A stretch of DNA of 64,000 bases from Streptomyces sp. NBC_01335 (lineage in GTDB: Bacteria > Actinomycetota > Actinomycetes > Streptomycetales > Streptomycetaceae). The position numbers were made by a program, and so were the translations under genes. Positions 1 through 8,721 of the stretch are shown in pieces (positions within the stretch are counted from its first letter, which is position 1; each line of letters begins with the position of its first letter). Where the stretch lies: contig NZ_CP108370.1 in the NCBI RefSeq assembly GCF_035953295.1, positions 6,433,001 through 6,497,000 on the forward strand, given 5' to 3'. The notes beneath the pieces were generated by a model. That model saw only the letters and a list, made by a program, of their open reading frames with translations, did no database searches and had not been told where the DNA came from.

Positions 1-86
1 GCGGGTGAGCGGAGGCGTCTCCAGTACCGCCACGGGTGCGACGTACCCGTGAGGAAAACACCGTTCTCATTCTCGGAGGGACAAGC

Positions 87-1541
87 ATGCGCGTAGTGAT
101 CGTCGGAGGCGGCACGGTCGGGTTGTGCACCGCCGTCTTCCTCGCCCGTCAGGGTGTCTCGGTCCATGTGCTGGAGCGCCGGGCACAGGTCAACGACCAT
201 CCGCGGGCCTTCGGCATCACGGACCGGTCGGCGGAGATCCTCCGGGAGGCCGGCATCGACATCGAGACGGACCATCTCGTCCGGGGCCTCATGACGGGCA
301 CGAGCCTGGCCGATCTGACCACCGTCACGGCCAAGTTCGAGCCGCCGGAGATCGGCCCGGCGAAGCTGGGAAGCTGCCCGCAGGACCGGGTCGACCGGGC
401 CGCGCTGGCACGGCTGCGGGAGCTCGGCGGCCAGGTGGACTTCGACAGCGAGGTGGTCGCGGTGACGGACGGCGGCGTCACCACCGCGGACGGCAGGACC
501 GTCACGGCGGACTACGTGATCGCCGCCGACGGAGTCCGCAGCCGGATGCGTGACCTGCTCGGCATCGGCGTGACCGGCCCGGGACCGCTGAGCAGTTCGC
601 ACATGCTCAACGTGCTGTTCCGCGCGGAACTGCCCACCCCGCCGACGTCCATGACGTTCCTGCGCAACGAGCGGGCGTCCGGGATCCTGCTGAAGGTAGA
701 CGAGACCGGCCGCTGGGTCTTCCACATCCCGAACGGTGACCCGGAGACCCCCGTCGAGCGGATCCAGCAGCAGATCAGGGACGCCACCGGCGTCAGCGAC
801 ATCGAGCCGGAGATCATCAGCCTGCTGCCCTGGTCGTCGACGGCGCGGGTCGCCGACCGCTTCCGGCAGGGCAACGTCTTCCTCGTGGGTGACGCGGCCC
901 ACGTGGTGCCGCCGGTCGGGGGTCTCGGACTCAACGTGGGTATCGCCGACGGCCACAACCTGGCGTGGAAACTGGCCGCCGGCGGTGACGCGCTGCTCGA
1001 CACCTACGAGGCCGAGCGCCGGCCGGTCGCGCTGTTCACCATGCGACAGACCGTGCTCCGCGCCGAGAACCGTGACCTGCACTGGGACAATGACGCGAGC
1101 CGGGCCGCCGACCGGGCGGCCGTGGGCATGGCGGGCATCATGATCCCCGTGATCGGCTACCGGTACGACTCCGGCGCGGTGGTCGACCCGGAGCCGCTCT
1201 CCGACATGGAGAACCTCGTCCTGGACGGCGCCCCGGGCAGCCGCCTGCCGCACCGGTGGCTTCCGGACGGACGGTCCACGGTCGACCTCGTCGACGGATT
1301 CACGCTGATCACCGGGACCGCGGCCGACCACTGGCTGGACGCGGCACGGGACCTGGGCATCACGGCGCACGCGGTCGAAGGGTGGGCCGAGGCCGCAGGC
1401 ATCAAGGAGGACGGCGCCGTGCTCGTCCGCCCGGACGGGTTCGTCGGCTGGCGTACGGCCACCACACGGCATGCCGTGGAGACCAGCACGCAGCACCTGC
1501 GGGACGTCCTCGACCGGATCCTGTGCCGGCAGAAGGCCTGA
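87..1541 (+). CDS. FAD-dependent aromatic polyketide hydroxylase
   Basis: A 484-residue flavoprotein monooxygenase of the PHBH-like class that hydroxylates aromatic polyketides. The N-terminus carries the dinucleotide-binding motif VIVGGGTVGL within the first 15 residues, and GDAAHVVPPVGGLGLNVG near residue 270 is the second FAD-binding GD motif. The roughly 100 C-terminal residues resemble the thioredoxin-like tail of PgaE/RdmE-type enzymes. The start at 87 is chosen because GGAGGG lies 7 bases upstream; the longer in-frame ORF from 36 has no such signal. It is the first complete gene in the window and points the same way as the P450 and KS genes. The family is fairly certain; the substrate and hydroxylated position cannot be read from sequence. 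Confidence 0.88.
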   Translation: MRVVIVGGGTVGLCTAVFLARQGVSVHVLERRAQVNDHPRAFGITDRSAEILREAGIDIETDHLVRGLMTGTSLADLTTVTAKFEPPEIGPAKLGSCPQDRVDRAALARLRELGGQVDFDSEVVAVTDGGVTTADGRTVTADYVIAADGVRSRMRDLLGIGVTGPGPLSSSHMLNVLFRAELPTPPTSMTFLRNERASGILLKVDETGRWVFHIPNGDPETPVERIQQQIRDATGVSDIEPEIISLLPWSSTARVADRFRQGNVFLVGDAAHVVPPVGGLGLNVGIADGHNLAWKLAAGGDALLDTYEAERRPVALFTMRQTVLRAENRDLHWDNDASRAADRAAVGMAGIMIPVIGYRYDSGAVVDPEPLSDMENLVLDGAPGSRLPHRWLPDGRSTVDLVDGFTLITGTAADHWLDAARDLGITAHAVEGWAEAAGIKEDGAVLVRPDGFVGWRTATTRHAVETSTQHLRDVLDRILCRQKA

Positions 1542-1864
1542 CGCGGATCCGTATCCCTGGCATGCGGTCGACACCGGCACGGTCGGTGTCGGCCGCATGC
1601 TGTCTCGGCGCCGGGAGGCGCCCCGGACCGCCTCCGTACGCCCCCCTCCTTGGGTCGAACCACACACGAACTCGCCTCGAACCGCTGCCGCGAGCATCGG
1701 CGCCATGTGGTCCCTCGACCACCGACCTCGAGCGAACGCGCGCTCGGCGCGCCCTGTTCGCGGATGTTCCCCGCGTGATGGTGAAGGCCGGGCCGGCAGG
1801 GATCAGGTCCGGGTGGGACGCGAGGCCGGTCAGGAACCGAACACCGAGGCAGAGGAGGCGGAGG
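1542..1864. other. Intergenic gap before the P450 gene
   Basis: About 320 bases between the hydroxylase and the P450. Long open frames run through it on both strands, but none shows a ribosome site, a plausible protein or a domain. No clear terminator or promoter was recognised. Confidence 0.4.
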
Positions 1865-3064
1865 ATGGATTTCGGCGCTGATCCCTATCCCGAGTACGCG
1901 TGGTTACGTGCGGAGGAACCGGTCCGGCAGGTCCTGGAGGGCCGCGGCCTTTACGGACTGCTGGTGACCCGGTACGAGGACGTGCGGAAGCTGCTGTCCG
2001 ATCCCCGGATGAGCAAGGACCCGCGCAACGCACCGCTCGACTGGCAGGAGGCGGGCAAGGGGAGACCGCTGGAGGACCGGACCGGGCTCGGGACGCATCT
2101 GCTGACCACGGACGCGCCCGAACACACGCGGCTGCGCCGGCTGGTCTCGACCGCCTTCACCGCCCGCCGCGTCGAGGGCCTGCGCGCACAGGTGCAGCAC
2201 ATCACGGACGGGCTCCTCGACACGATCGTGCCCCGCGGGCAGGCCGAGCTGATCGGCGACTTCGCGTTCCCGCTGGCGATCACTGTGATCTGTGAACTGC
2301 TGGGAGTGCCCAAGGCGGACCAGGACGTGTTCCGCCAGTGGACGAAGGACTTCCGGCGGTGGACGAACACCGACTCCGCCCAGGCCGACCGCGGTGACGC
2401 GCGGCCGGTCGGACTGCGCGACCTCCTCGAATATCTGACCCGACTGGTCGAGAAGCGCCGTCAGGACCCGGCCGACGGACTGGTCGACGCGCTGATCGCA
2501 GCCCGGGACGACGACGACCGGCTGAACGAGGCCGAGTTGCTGTCCATGATGTCCCTGCTGCTGGTCGGCGGCTTCGAGACGACGGTCAATCTGATCGGCA
2601 ACGGCACCCTGGCCCTGCTGCGCCACCCCGACCAACTCGCCCTGCTGCGCGAGCGACCGGACCTGGTGGACTCGGCGCTGGAGGAGATGCTGCGGTACGA
2701 CGGGTCGTTCGAGACGGCGACGTGGCGGTTCCCGCTCGAACCCATCGAGGTGGCGGGCACGCGCATCGAGAAGGGCCACCCGGTGCTCCTGTCCCTGGCA
2801 TCGGCCAACCGGGACGGGGCGAAGTTCCCGGCACCGGACGACTTCGACGTCACCCGCGCGGACCCCGCGCACGTGGCCTTCGGGCGGGGTGCGCACTTCT
2901 GCCTCGGTGCTCCCCTGGCCCGGCTGGAGGGCCGGATCGCGTTCCACGGACTGCTGCGCCGGCTGCCCGGCCTTGCGCTGTCCGTACCGCCGGAGCAGTT
3001 GCGATGGCAGCGGAGCCTCACGGTCCGCGGACTGGAAGCCCTGCCGGTCACCTTCGATGCCTGA
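1865..3064 (+). CDS. Cytochrome P450 (polyketide tailoring)
   Basis: A 399-residue soluble bacterial P450. The I-helix oxygen-activation segment LLLVGGFETT, the ExxR pair in ALEEMLRY and the heme loop FGRGAHFCLG (Cys346) are all present, so it should be active. The usual bacterial CYP length supports the start at 1865, preceded by GGAGGCGG-type purine sequence; a 602-residue in-frame ORF from 1256 is only a read-through of non-coding DNA. Codon 14 (1904-1906) is TTA, rare in Streptomyces and read only by the bldA tRNA, so translation is probably tied to development. It lies between a flavin hydroxylase and the type II KS genes, which suggests oxidation of the polyketide product. Its substrate is unknown. 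Confidence 0.92.
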   Translation: MDFGADPYPEYAWLRAEEPVRQVLEGRGLYGLLVTRYEDVRKLLSDPRMSKDPRNAPLDWQEAGKGRPLEDRTGLGTHLLTTDAPEHTRLRRLVSTAFTARRVEGLRAQVQHITDGLLDTIVPRGQAELIGDFAFPLAITVICELLGVPKADQDVFRQWTKDFRRWTNTDSAQADRGDARPVGLRDLLEYLTRLVEKRRQDPADGLVDALIAARDDDDRLNEAELLSMMSLLLVGGFETTVNLIGNGTLALLRHPDQLALLRERPDLVDSALEEMLRYDGSFETATWRFPLEPIEVAGTRIEKGHPVLLSLASANRDGAKFPAPDDFDVTRADPAHVAFGRGAHFCLGAPLARLEGRIAFHGLLRRLPGLALSVPPEQLRWQRSLTVRGLEALPVTFDA

Positions 3065-3163
3065 CCCCGGCATCGACGATTCCGTTTTCTCGCCATGGAC
3101 CGTCATCAGAAAAGAGACCCACATGCCGAATACAGCAGTCAGCGCGCGAGCGGTGAGGGCACG

Positions 3164-4429
3164 ATGACCCGCCGGATCGCCATCACGGGTATCGGAGTGC
3201 GCGCCCCGGGCGGAGCAAACGCCAAGGAGTTCTGGGAGCTGATCTCCTCCGGCACCTCGGCCATACGGACCATCTCGCTCTTCGACGCGTCCGGGTTCCG
3301 CTCCCGGATCGCGGGCGAGTGCGATTTCGACCCGGTCGCGGAGGGCTTCTCCGCGCAGGAGATCCGGCGCATGGACCGGAGCGCGCAGCTCGCCGTCGCC
3401 GCGACCAGGGAAGCCGTCGCGGACGCCGGACTCGACCTGGCCGAGACGGACCCGCATCGCTGCGGGGTCAGCGTCGGCAGCGCCATCGGCGGCACGATGA
3501 GCCTGGACCGGGAGTACAACGTGCTCTCCGACGGCGGACGCAAGTGGCTCCTCGACCACGAGTACGCGGTGCCGCACATGTACAACTATCTCGTCCCGAC
3601 GTCGATCGCCGCGGACGTGGCCTGGACGGCCGGGGCGGAAGGCCCCGTGTCCCTGGTGTCCACGGGATGCACCGCGGGCATCGAGTCGGTGTCCCACGCG
3701 GCGCGGCTGATCCGCGAGGGCTCCGCCGACGTGATGCTGGCCGGCGGCTCGGACGCATCCCTCTCACCGATCTGCGTCGCCTGCTTCGACGCGATCAAGG
3801 CGACGACGCCGCGCAACGACGAACCGGCCACCGCGTCCCGCCCGTTCGACCGCACCCGGAACGGCTTCGTGCTTGCCGAAGGCAGCGCGATGCTGGTGCT
3901 GGAAGAGCTGAACCACGCTAGGGAACGCGGCGCGCGCGTCTACGCGGAGATCGGCGGATGGGACGTGCGTGCCAACGCGTACCACATGACCGGACTCAGG
4001 ACCGAGGGCCCGGAACTGGCCAAGGCCATCGAGGTGTCGCTGCGGATGGCCGGGCGGGTGCCCGAGCAGGTCGACTACGTGAACGCGCACGGCTCCGGTA
4101 CGAAGCAGAACGACGCGCACGAGACCGACGCGTTCAAGCGCACTCTCGGCGACCACGCCTACCGGACGCCGGTCAGTTCGATCAAGTCCATGATCGGGCA
4201 CTCGCTGGGCGCGATCGGCTCGATCGAGATCGCGGCATGCGCGCTGGCCATCGACGCCGGGCTCATTCCGCCGACCGCCAACCTGCACGAACCCGACCCG
4301 GAACTGGGGCTCGACTACGTGCCGCTGGCGGCGCGACAGGCGGACCTGCGGACGGTGCTCAAGGTCGGCAGCGGGTTCGGCGGTTTCCAGAGCGCCATGG
4401 TGCTGACCAAGGGGGAATCCGATGAGTAG
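3164..4429 (+). CDS. Type II PKS ketosynthase alpha (KS-alpha)
   Basis: A 421-residue condensing enzyme of the aromatic type II (actI-ORF1) class. It performs the decarboxylative condensations that extend the poly-beta-keto chain on the ACP, as a heterodimer with the next gene's product. The nucleophile Cys169 lies in STGCTAG, with the catalytic histidines in NAHGSGTKQND and IKSMIGHSLGAIGS. The C-terminal GSGFGGFQSAMVL is typical of this class rather than of modular KS domains. The start at 3164 (MTRRIAITGIG) has GTGAGGG upstream; the 23 extra in-frame residues from 3095 look non-coding. It overlaps the KS-beta gene by 8 bases, indicating translational coupling. Confidence 0.95.
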   Translation: MTRRIAITGIGVRAPGGANAKEFWELISSGTSAIRTISLFDASGFRSRIAGECDFDPVAEGFSAQEIRRMDRSAQLAVAATREAVADAGLDLAETDPHRCGVSVGSAIGGTMSLDREYNVLSDGGRKWLLDHEYAVPHMYNYLVPTSIAADVAWTAGAEGPVSLVSTGCTAGIESVSHAARLIREGSADVMLAGGSDASLSPICVACFDAIKATTPRNDEPATASRPFDRTRNGFVLAEGSAMLVLEELNHARERGARVYAEIGGWDVRANAYHMTGLRTEGPELAKAIEVSLRMAGRVPEQVDYVNAHGSGTKQNDAHETDAFKRTLGDHAYRTPVSSIKSMIGHSLGAIGSIEIAACALAIDAGLIPPTANLHEPDPELGLDYVPLAARQADLRTVLKVGSGFGGFQSAMVLTKGESDE

Positions 4430-5672
4430 GGCAGTCCCGGAGAATGACAACGGCACGACGCCGGAGCGTCCTCGTGCGGTGATCACCGGTCTCGGGGTGG
4501 TCGCGCCGAACGGGTTCGACACCGACGAGTACTGGGACGCCGTCCTCCACGGGCGGGGCGGCATCGACCGGGTCACCCGCTTCGATCCGGAGCAGTACCC
4601 GGCCACACTGGCGGGCGAGGTGGCCGACTACGACGTGCGCGCGTACATCCCCGGACGTCTGGTGCCGCAGACCGACCAGACCACCCGGCTGGTGCTGATC
4701 GCGGCGGACGCCGCTGTCCGGGACTCCTCGCTCGATCCGGCCGCGCTCCCGGAGGACCAGGTCGGCATCGTCACCGGTCTCTCCGCGGGCGGGCTCGAGT
4801 ACAGCCAGCGCGAGCTGGAGAAGCTCTGGAGCCTCGGCAGCGACCATGTGAGCGCCTATCTCTCGTTCTCGTGGTTCTACGCGGTGAACACGGGTCAGAT
4901 CTCCATCCGGCACGGGTGGCACGGCCCCGGCGGCGTCCTGACCGGGAACACCAGCGGCCTGGACGCCATAGCGCAGGCCCGCCGGCACGTGGTCGACGGC
5001 CTGCCGGTGGTGATGTGCGGCGCCGTGGAGAGCGCGATGTGCCCGCTCGGGTGGACGATCGAGCTGACCACCGGCCGGATGAGCACGGTCGCCGACCGGA
5101 CCCAGGCCTACCTGCCGTTCGACACCGCCGCGTCCGGCTACGTACCCGGAGAGGGCGGCGCCATGGTCGTCGTCGAGGAGGCCGGACACGCGCGCGGCCG
5201 CGGCGCCCGGCCGTACAGCGAGATCGCCGGGTACGCCACCACCTTCGACCCGCGGCCCGGTTCGGCACGGGAGCCCGGGCTGCGCCGGGCGATCGAGTCC
5301 GCGCTGTCGGACGCCGGTGTGACGCCCGACGAGGTCGACGTCGTGTTCGCGGACGCGGCCGGGGTCGGCGAACTCGACCGCGCGGAAGCCGCCGCCCTCA
5401 CCGCCGTCTTCGGTCCACGGGGTGTTCCGGTGACCGCGCCGAAGACGATGACCGGCCGGCTGTACTCCGGTGGCCCGGCGCTCGACGTGGCCACGGCGTC
5501 GTTGAGCATGCGGCACGGCGTCATCCCGCCGATGATCAATGTGACCGACCCCGTCCGGTCCGACCAGCTCGACCTGGTGCTCGACCGGCCGAGGGAGACG
5601 ACCGTGTCCACCGCTCTGGTGCTGGCCCGCAGCGACGGCATCAACTCCGCAATGGTGCTGACGGCGGCATGA
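4422..5672 (+). CDS. Type II PKS chain-length factor (KS-beta)
   Basis: A 416-residue KS-like partner of KS-alpha. The position of the nucleophilic Cys is occupied by Asn176 (LTGNTSGLD), so it cannot condense; chain-length factors typically have Gln here. Features such as YLPFDTAASGYVPGEGGAM, DVVFADAAGVGELD and TGRLYSGGPALDV match the actI-ORF2 family closely. In known systems this subunit sets chain length by shaping the tunnel at the dimer interface and may prime it by malonyl-ACP decarboxylation. It starts at ATG 4422 inside the end of KS-alpha. A strong hairpin follows. The identity is secure; the chain length cannot be predicted by eye. Confidence 0.93.
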   Translation: MSRAVPENDNGTTPERPRAVITGLGVVAPNGFDTDEYWDAVLHGRGGIDRVTRFDPEQYPATLAGEVADYDVRAYIPGRLVPQTDQTTRLVLIAADAAVRDSSLDPAALPEDQVGIVTGLSAGGLEYSQRELEKLWSLGSDHVSAYLSFSWFYAVNTGQISIRHGWHGPGGVLTGNTSGLDAIAQARRHVVDGLPVVMCGAVESAMCPLGWTIELTTGRMSTVADRTQAYLPFDTAASGYVPGEGGAMVVVEEAGHARGRGARPYSEIAGYATTFDPRPGSAREPGLRRAIESALSDAGVTPDEVDVVFADAAGVGELDRAEAAALTAVFGPRGVPVTAPKTMTGRLYSGGPALDVATASLSMRHGVIPPMINVTDPVRSDQLDLVLDRPRETTVSTALVLARSDGINSAMVLTAA

Positions 5673-5676
5673 CGAA

Positions 5677-5713
5677 CGCCGGTGGCAGCCGTCCATGATG
5701 GCTGCCACCGGCG
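5677..5713. terminator. Bidirectional hairpin terminator
   Basis: A perfect 14-bp inverted repeat (CGCCGGTGGCAGCC with its complement) and a 9-base loop lie directly after the KS-beta stop. They sit between that gene and the convergent KASIII-like gene, so the hairpin can end transcription in both directions. Confidence 0.8.
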
Positions 5714-5771
5714 TCGCCCCGGACGAGGCACCCGCTGGTGACACGGGCACCTCGACTCGGTGTCCTCCGGC

Positions 5772-6776
5772 TCACGGCCTGGCGATGATCTCCAGGATGC
5801 CAGCCGTCCAGGTGAAGCCGGCGCCGACGCCTGCCAGCAGGCACGTCTGCCCCGGCTCCAGTGCGCCCTCGGAGACGAGATGGGCGAGACCGGCGAACTG
5901 GTCGCCCGCGCCGAGGTGCCCGACCCGCCGGCCCCAGGACCAGGTCGAGCGCTGCGGGTCGATGCCGAACGGGTCGAAGTACTGCGCCCGCATCCGGGTC
6001 CGGCCCAGGTTCGGCAGCACGTACCAGTCGATGTCGCCGAATTTGACGTCCGCCTGGGCACAGGCCCGGTCGAACGCCTCCCGTTGCCCCGCTTCGATGC
6101 GGTTGAGCAGGGCCTCCACCCCGAGTTCGCGCACCAGGGAGTCGCTGTTCAGGTCGATCGGCGCTCGCGCGGCCAACGGCGCGTCACTGAACCGTTCGCC
6201 CCGGCTGCCGTGCTCGAGCCCGGGATCCGACACCGTGACGAGTCCGCGGAGCCGGGCGAAGCCGGTGCGGGTGGACACCACCACCGCGGTGCCGGCGTCG
6301 CCGCATATGGTGCTCGGGTCGCTGCGCCACCGGTCGAAGCCGGGCAGGCTGAACCGGTCGGCCGTGGTGACCAGGGCGGTCGACCCGCCGTACGCGCGCA
6401 GGTGGCCGGCCGCGAGTTCCAGGGCGATCATGCCGCCGTTGGACATCTGGCGGACCTCGACGGCCGGGTAGGAGCCACCGCCGCAGAAGCGCTGGACGTA
6501 CGACGCCGCCGGCCACATGTCATGACCTTGGTGGTACGCGCAGGCGTGCAGCAGCAGCTGCAGGTCCTCCGGCCCGACCTCGGCGCGCCCGAGGGCGTCC
6601 CGTGCCGCCAGCACCGCCATCTCCGGCGCCGACTTGTCCGGCGAGACGCACACCGACTCGATGCCGGTGTTCCAGACCCGCGCCCGATCGGCGAGGCCGG
6701 CCTGCTCCGCCTCGTCGAGTGTCAGCCGCTCGGGCAGCCACGAACTCGCGGCGGCGATGTAGAGTCCGTCGCTCAT
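5772..6776 (-). CDS. KASIII-like acyltransferase with Ser nucleophile
   Basis: A 334-residue thiolase-fold protein of the FabH/KASIII branch. In place of the usual nucleophilic Cys it has Ser112 (VRQMSNGGM), and the usual His of the PHQAN motif is replaced (YVLPNLGRT), while a GHLGAGDQ segment occurs near the C-terminus. DpsC of daunorubicin biosynthesis is a known KASIII homologue with Ser in this position, and CerJ/ChlB3-type relatives transfer acyl groups instead of condensing. I infer that it loads a non-acetate primer onto the type II system. The start at 6776 is set by GGAGGAAG just upstream; in-frame residues before it are spurious. It is divergent from the ACP gene. Confidence 0.85.
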   Translation of the reverse strand: MSDGLYIAAASSWLPERLTLDEAEQAGLADRARVWNTGIESVCVSPDKSAPEMAVLAARDALGRAEVGPEDLQLLLHACAYHQGHDMWPAASYVQRFCGGGSYPAVEVRQMSNGGMIALELAAGHLRAYGGSTALVTTADRFSLPGFDRWRSDPSTICGDAGTAVVVSTRTGFARLRGLVTVSDPGLEHGSRGERFSDAPLAARAPIDLNSDSLVRELGVEALLNRIEAGQREAFDRACAQADVKFGDIDWYVLPNLGRTRMRAQYFDPFGIDPQRSTWSWGRRVGHLGAGDQFAGLAHLVSEGALEPGQTCLLAGVGAGFTWTAGILEIIARP

Positions 6777-6842
6777 CTTCTTCCTCCCACGGATCGGATT
6801 GCCTCGGGTTTCCCCTATCCGGTCATGGTCGTCATGTCCGGC

Positions 6843-6871
6843 GGAGGCTCGTTCGAGGCCCAGGCGAGGCC
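6843..6871 (+). promoter_or_regulatory. Putative SARP-binding direct repeats
   Basis: Three heptamers, GGAGGCT (6843), CGAGGCC (6854) and CGAGGCC (6865), start exactly 11 bp apart in the divergent region between the KASIII-like and ACP genes. Tandem heptamers with 11-bp phase resembling TCGAGNN are the known operator layout of SARP activators, and a SARP gene is in the cluster. A separate 18-bp direct repeat (6867-6884 and 6891-6908, one mismatch) partly overlaps. Binding is inferred, not shown. Confidence 0.45.
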
Positions 6872-7024
6872 TTGCCGTGGTGCGTACGAGAGGCCTTGCC
6901 GCGGTGCGCGCATCCCGACAGTCCCGAGGCCGAATACCGGGAGCCTCCGTCGACCGGAACTCGACTGGGTGTCGAAGCCTCCCGGTGATGTTGGTTTCGA
7001 CCTCACGAGACGAAGGGATCGACA

Positions 7025-7285
7025 ATGGCGACTTTCACTCAGGCGGACCTGGTGGGGCACATACGCCAGGCAGCCGGCGAGGACGAGGGATTCGACCTGG
7101 ACGGCGATATCGCCGACATCACGTTCGCCGATATGGGCTATGACTCGGTCGCGATGGTGGAGGTGACGCTCCTGGTCGAGCGTGAACTCGGCATCGGCCT
7201 GCCCGAGGACGACAGGGCGAGCAAGAACTCGACCCCGAAGCAGTTCGTCGAACTGGTCAACGAGCTGCTGCCCGCGTCGATCTAG
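7025..7285 (+). CDS. Type II polyketide acyl carrier protein
   Basis: A free-standing 86-residue ACP, the carrier for the aromatic chain built by KS-alpha/KS-beta. The phosphopantetheine attachment site is Ser41 in GYDSVAMVE. The acidic composition and the helix II sequence fit type II PKS ACPs. AAGGGA is six bases before the ATG. It is divergent from the KASIII-like gene and followed 42 bases later by a methyltransferase gene, so the two are probably cotranscribed. Confidence 0.93.
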   Translation: MATFTQADLVGHIRQAAGEDEGFDLDGDIADITFADMGYDSVAMVEVTLLVERELGIGLPEDDRASKNSTPKQFVELVNELLPASI

Positions 7286-7327
7286 CCGCGGGGCCGGTGG
7301 CGTGGACGGCTCACCAAGGAGAAGACC

Positions 7328-8137
7328 ATGTACAGCACAGAGCACGAGCAACGCTTCGACAACGGCGCCCCGGAAGCACCCGAGCAGCTCGGCCTGCTCT
7401 CCGAGATCCTCAACAGGGAGACCTTCCGCACCCTGGGTGAGGAGGTACGCGTCGGGCATGGGTGGCGTTGCTGGGAGGTGGGCGCCGGGGACGGCTCCGT
7501 CGCCCGCTGGCTGGCCGCCAGGGTGGGGACGTCCGGACATGTGGTGGCCAGCGACCTCAAGCCCCAGCACGTACCCAGCCATCCGCGGATCGAGGCGATC
7601 CGCCACGACCTCGTCGAGGACCCGTGGCCGGAGCCCGCGTTCGACCTCATTCACGCGCGGCTGGTGCTGATGCACGTGGCCGACAAGGAAGCGGTCGCGG
7701 CGAGGCTGGCCGCACATCTCCGGCCGGGCGGTGCGCTGGTGCTCACCGACTGGTACTGCGGTTGTGCCGACGAGGGCAACATCAAGTCCCCGGTCGACGC
7801 ATACACGGCGCGCATCTTCCAGGAATACCACGACGGCGTGCACAAACTCGCCGGAGAAACCGGTATGGATTTCGAATGGGCGGCGCGTACGCCGGACGTT
7901 CTGTCCGCCGCCGGCTATCGGGACATCACGGTGCGCGACTTCCGGGCACCGGGGAAGGGCGGGGCGCCGACCGCGCGGCTCGCCCGGCTGCACAGCAGCA
8001 TGCTGGAGCCTTTCCTGCTGAGTCAGACATCTCTGACCGAAGCCGACCTCTCCGTAATCCGGGAGAAACTCCTGGACCCGGAATTCGAGATGGTGACCAA
8101 CCACACGTACACGACCGTCGTGCGGGTGCCGAAATAA
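7328..8137 (+). CDS. SAM-dependent methyltransferase
   Basis: A 269-residue class I methyltransferase. The SAM-binding motif I is WEVGAGDGSVARWL (around residues 50-63), the acidic end of motif II is ASDLKPQ, and the post-motif DLIHARLVLMHV and LRPGGALVLTDW segments complete the fold. A purine-rich AAGGAG lies 5 bases before the ATG. It follows the ACP gene closely and is probably a tailoring O- or C-methyltransferase of the polyketide; the acceptor cannot be inferred. Confidence 0.88.
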   Translation: MYSTEHEQRFDNGAPEAPEQLGLLSEILNRETFRTLGEEVRVGHGWRCWEVGAGDGSVARWLAARVGTSGHVVASDLKPQHVPSHPRIEAIRHDLVEDPWPEPAFDLIHARLVLMHVADKEAVAARLAAHLRPGGALVLTDWYCGCADEGNIKSPVDAYTARIFQEYHDGVHKLAGETGMDFEWAARTPDVLSAAGYRDITVRDFRAPGKGGAPTARLARLHSSMLEPFLLSQTSLTEADLSVIREKLLDPEFEMVTNHTYTTVVRVPK

Positions 8138-8508
8138 AGGCGATCCGCAGGAAATAGGCGACGTCGAAAGAGAGGCTCCCAGGAGTTCCGAAGCGGTCGG
8201 CCGCCGCGGCGCGCGTCCTGACTCCGTCCGCCGCACGTACCGGCTTCAACGGTCACTGCAGGTCAAATTGGGACAGGCCACCGTGTACCCCCGGGTCGCG
8301 CTGTATCGCCCCCTCCGGGTGCCGCACGGTGGTTCCTGCCTGTTGAGCAGCCGTGAACCGAAGCAGTGGGGCAACGCCTGGCATGTACTCCCGGGCTTGC
8401 CGCCCTGAACTCTTTTACCAAGAAAGGTTAAAGCGGCTCGATTCGATCTTGTTGGGAAGTGGAGCCCCGGGCTACGGTATGTCGTACGCCAGCGAATAGG
8501 GGGGAGTT
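8138..8508. other. Intergenic region, likely promoter
   Basis: About 370 bases separate the methyltransferase from the next small ORF. Only one weak sigma70-like element was recognised, listed separately; no hairpin or RNA gene was seen. Local composition around 8,410-8,460 is less GC-rich than the flanks. Confidence 0.4.
8449..8478 (+). promoter_or_regulatory. Possible sigma70-type promoter
   Basis: TTGTTG (8449-8454) and TACGGT (8473-8478) are 18 bases apart, about 30 bases before the small ORF that precedes the response-regulator gene. The match is partial, so this is a suggestion only. Confidence 0.3.
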
Positions 8509-8721
8509 ATGGCAGCTGTTGCGGCAAAAGCCTTAGCGGTAAAACGACATGCCAATTTCGCAGTCCGTAAAGTCAAGCGGGAGCTTGAATGGAAAACGGC
8601 AGAGCCTATCAGCGTCGGCTCCGTGACGGAGCCTGCAAGATTTTCCGCACGCCGCTTGGCGGGAATTCCGGCACCGTCGTGGGAACCGCCGCCCGATCCG
8701 GGGGCGCGGCATGCAGCCTGA
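8509..8721 (+). CDS. Small basic protein of unknown function
   Basis: A possible 70-residue gene starting with ATG six bases after GGGGGGAG. It overlaps the response-regulator start by 11 bases, a spacing typical of translational coupling. The protein is Lys/Arg/Ala-rich at its N-terminus with no recognisable domain. Codon use is unlike the neighbours (many A/T-ending codons, TTA at codon 9), so it could be a regulatory leader peptide, a recently acquired gene, or untranslated leader. The good ribosome site is the main argument for coding. Confidence 0.35.
   Translation: MAAVAAKALAVKRHANFAVRKVKRELEWKTAEPISVGSVTEPARFSARRLAGIPAPSWEPPPDPGARHAA

Noticed and set aside
1..52. 3' end of an upstream gene ending with TGA at 50-52
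   Set aside because: An open plus frame ends there, but 16 codons are too few to support a call.
1904..3697. 597-residue minus-strand ORF opposite the P450 and KS-alpha
   Set aside because: Antisense frame of two well-supported genes; GC-rich DNA keeps it open, and it has no domain or ribosome site.
4422..5672. KS-beta as a decayed ketosynthase pseudogene
   Set aside because: Loss of the active-site Cys is normal for chain-length factors and the rest of the protein is well conserved.
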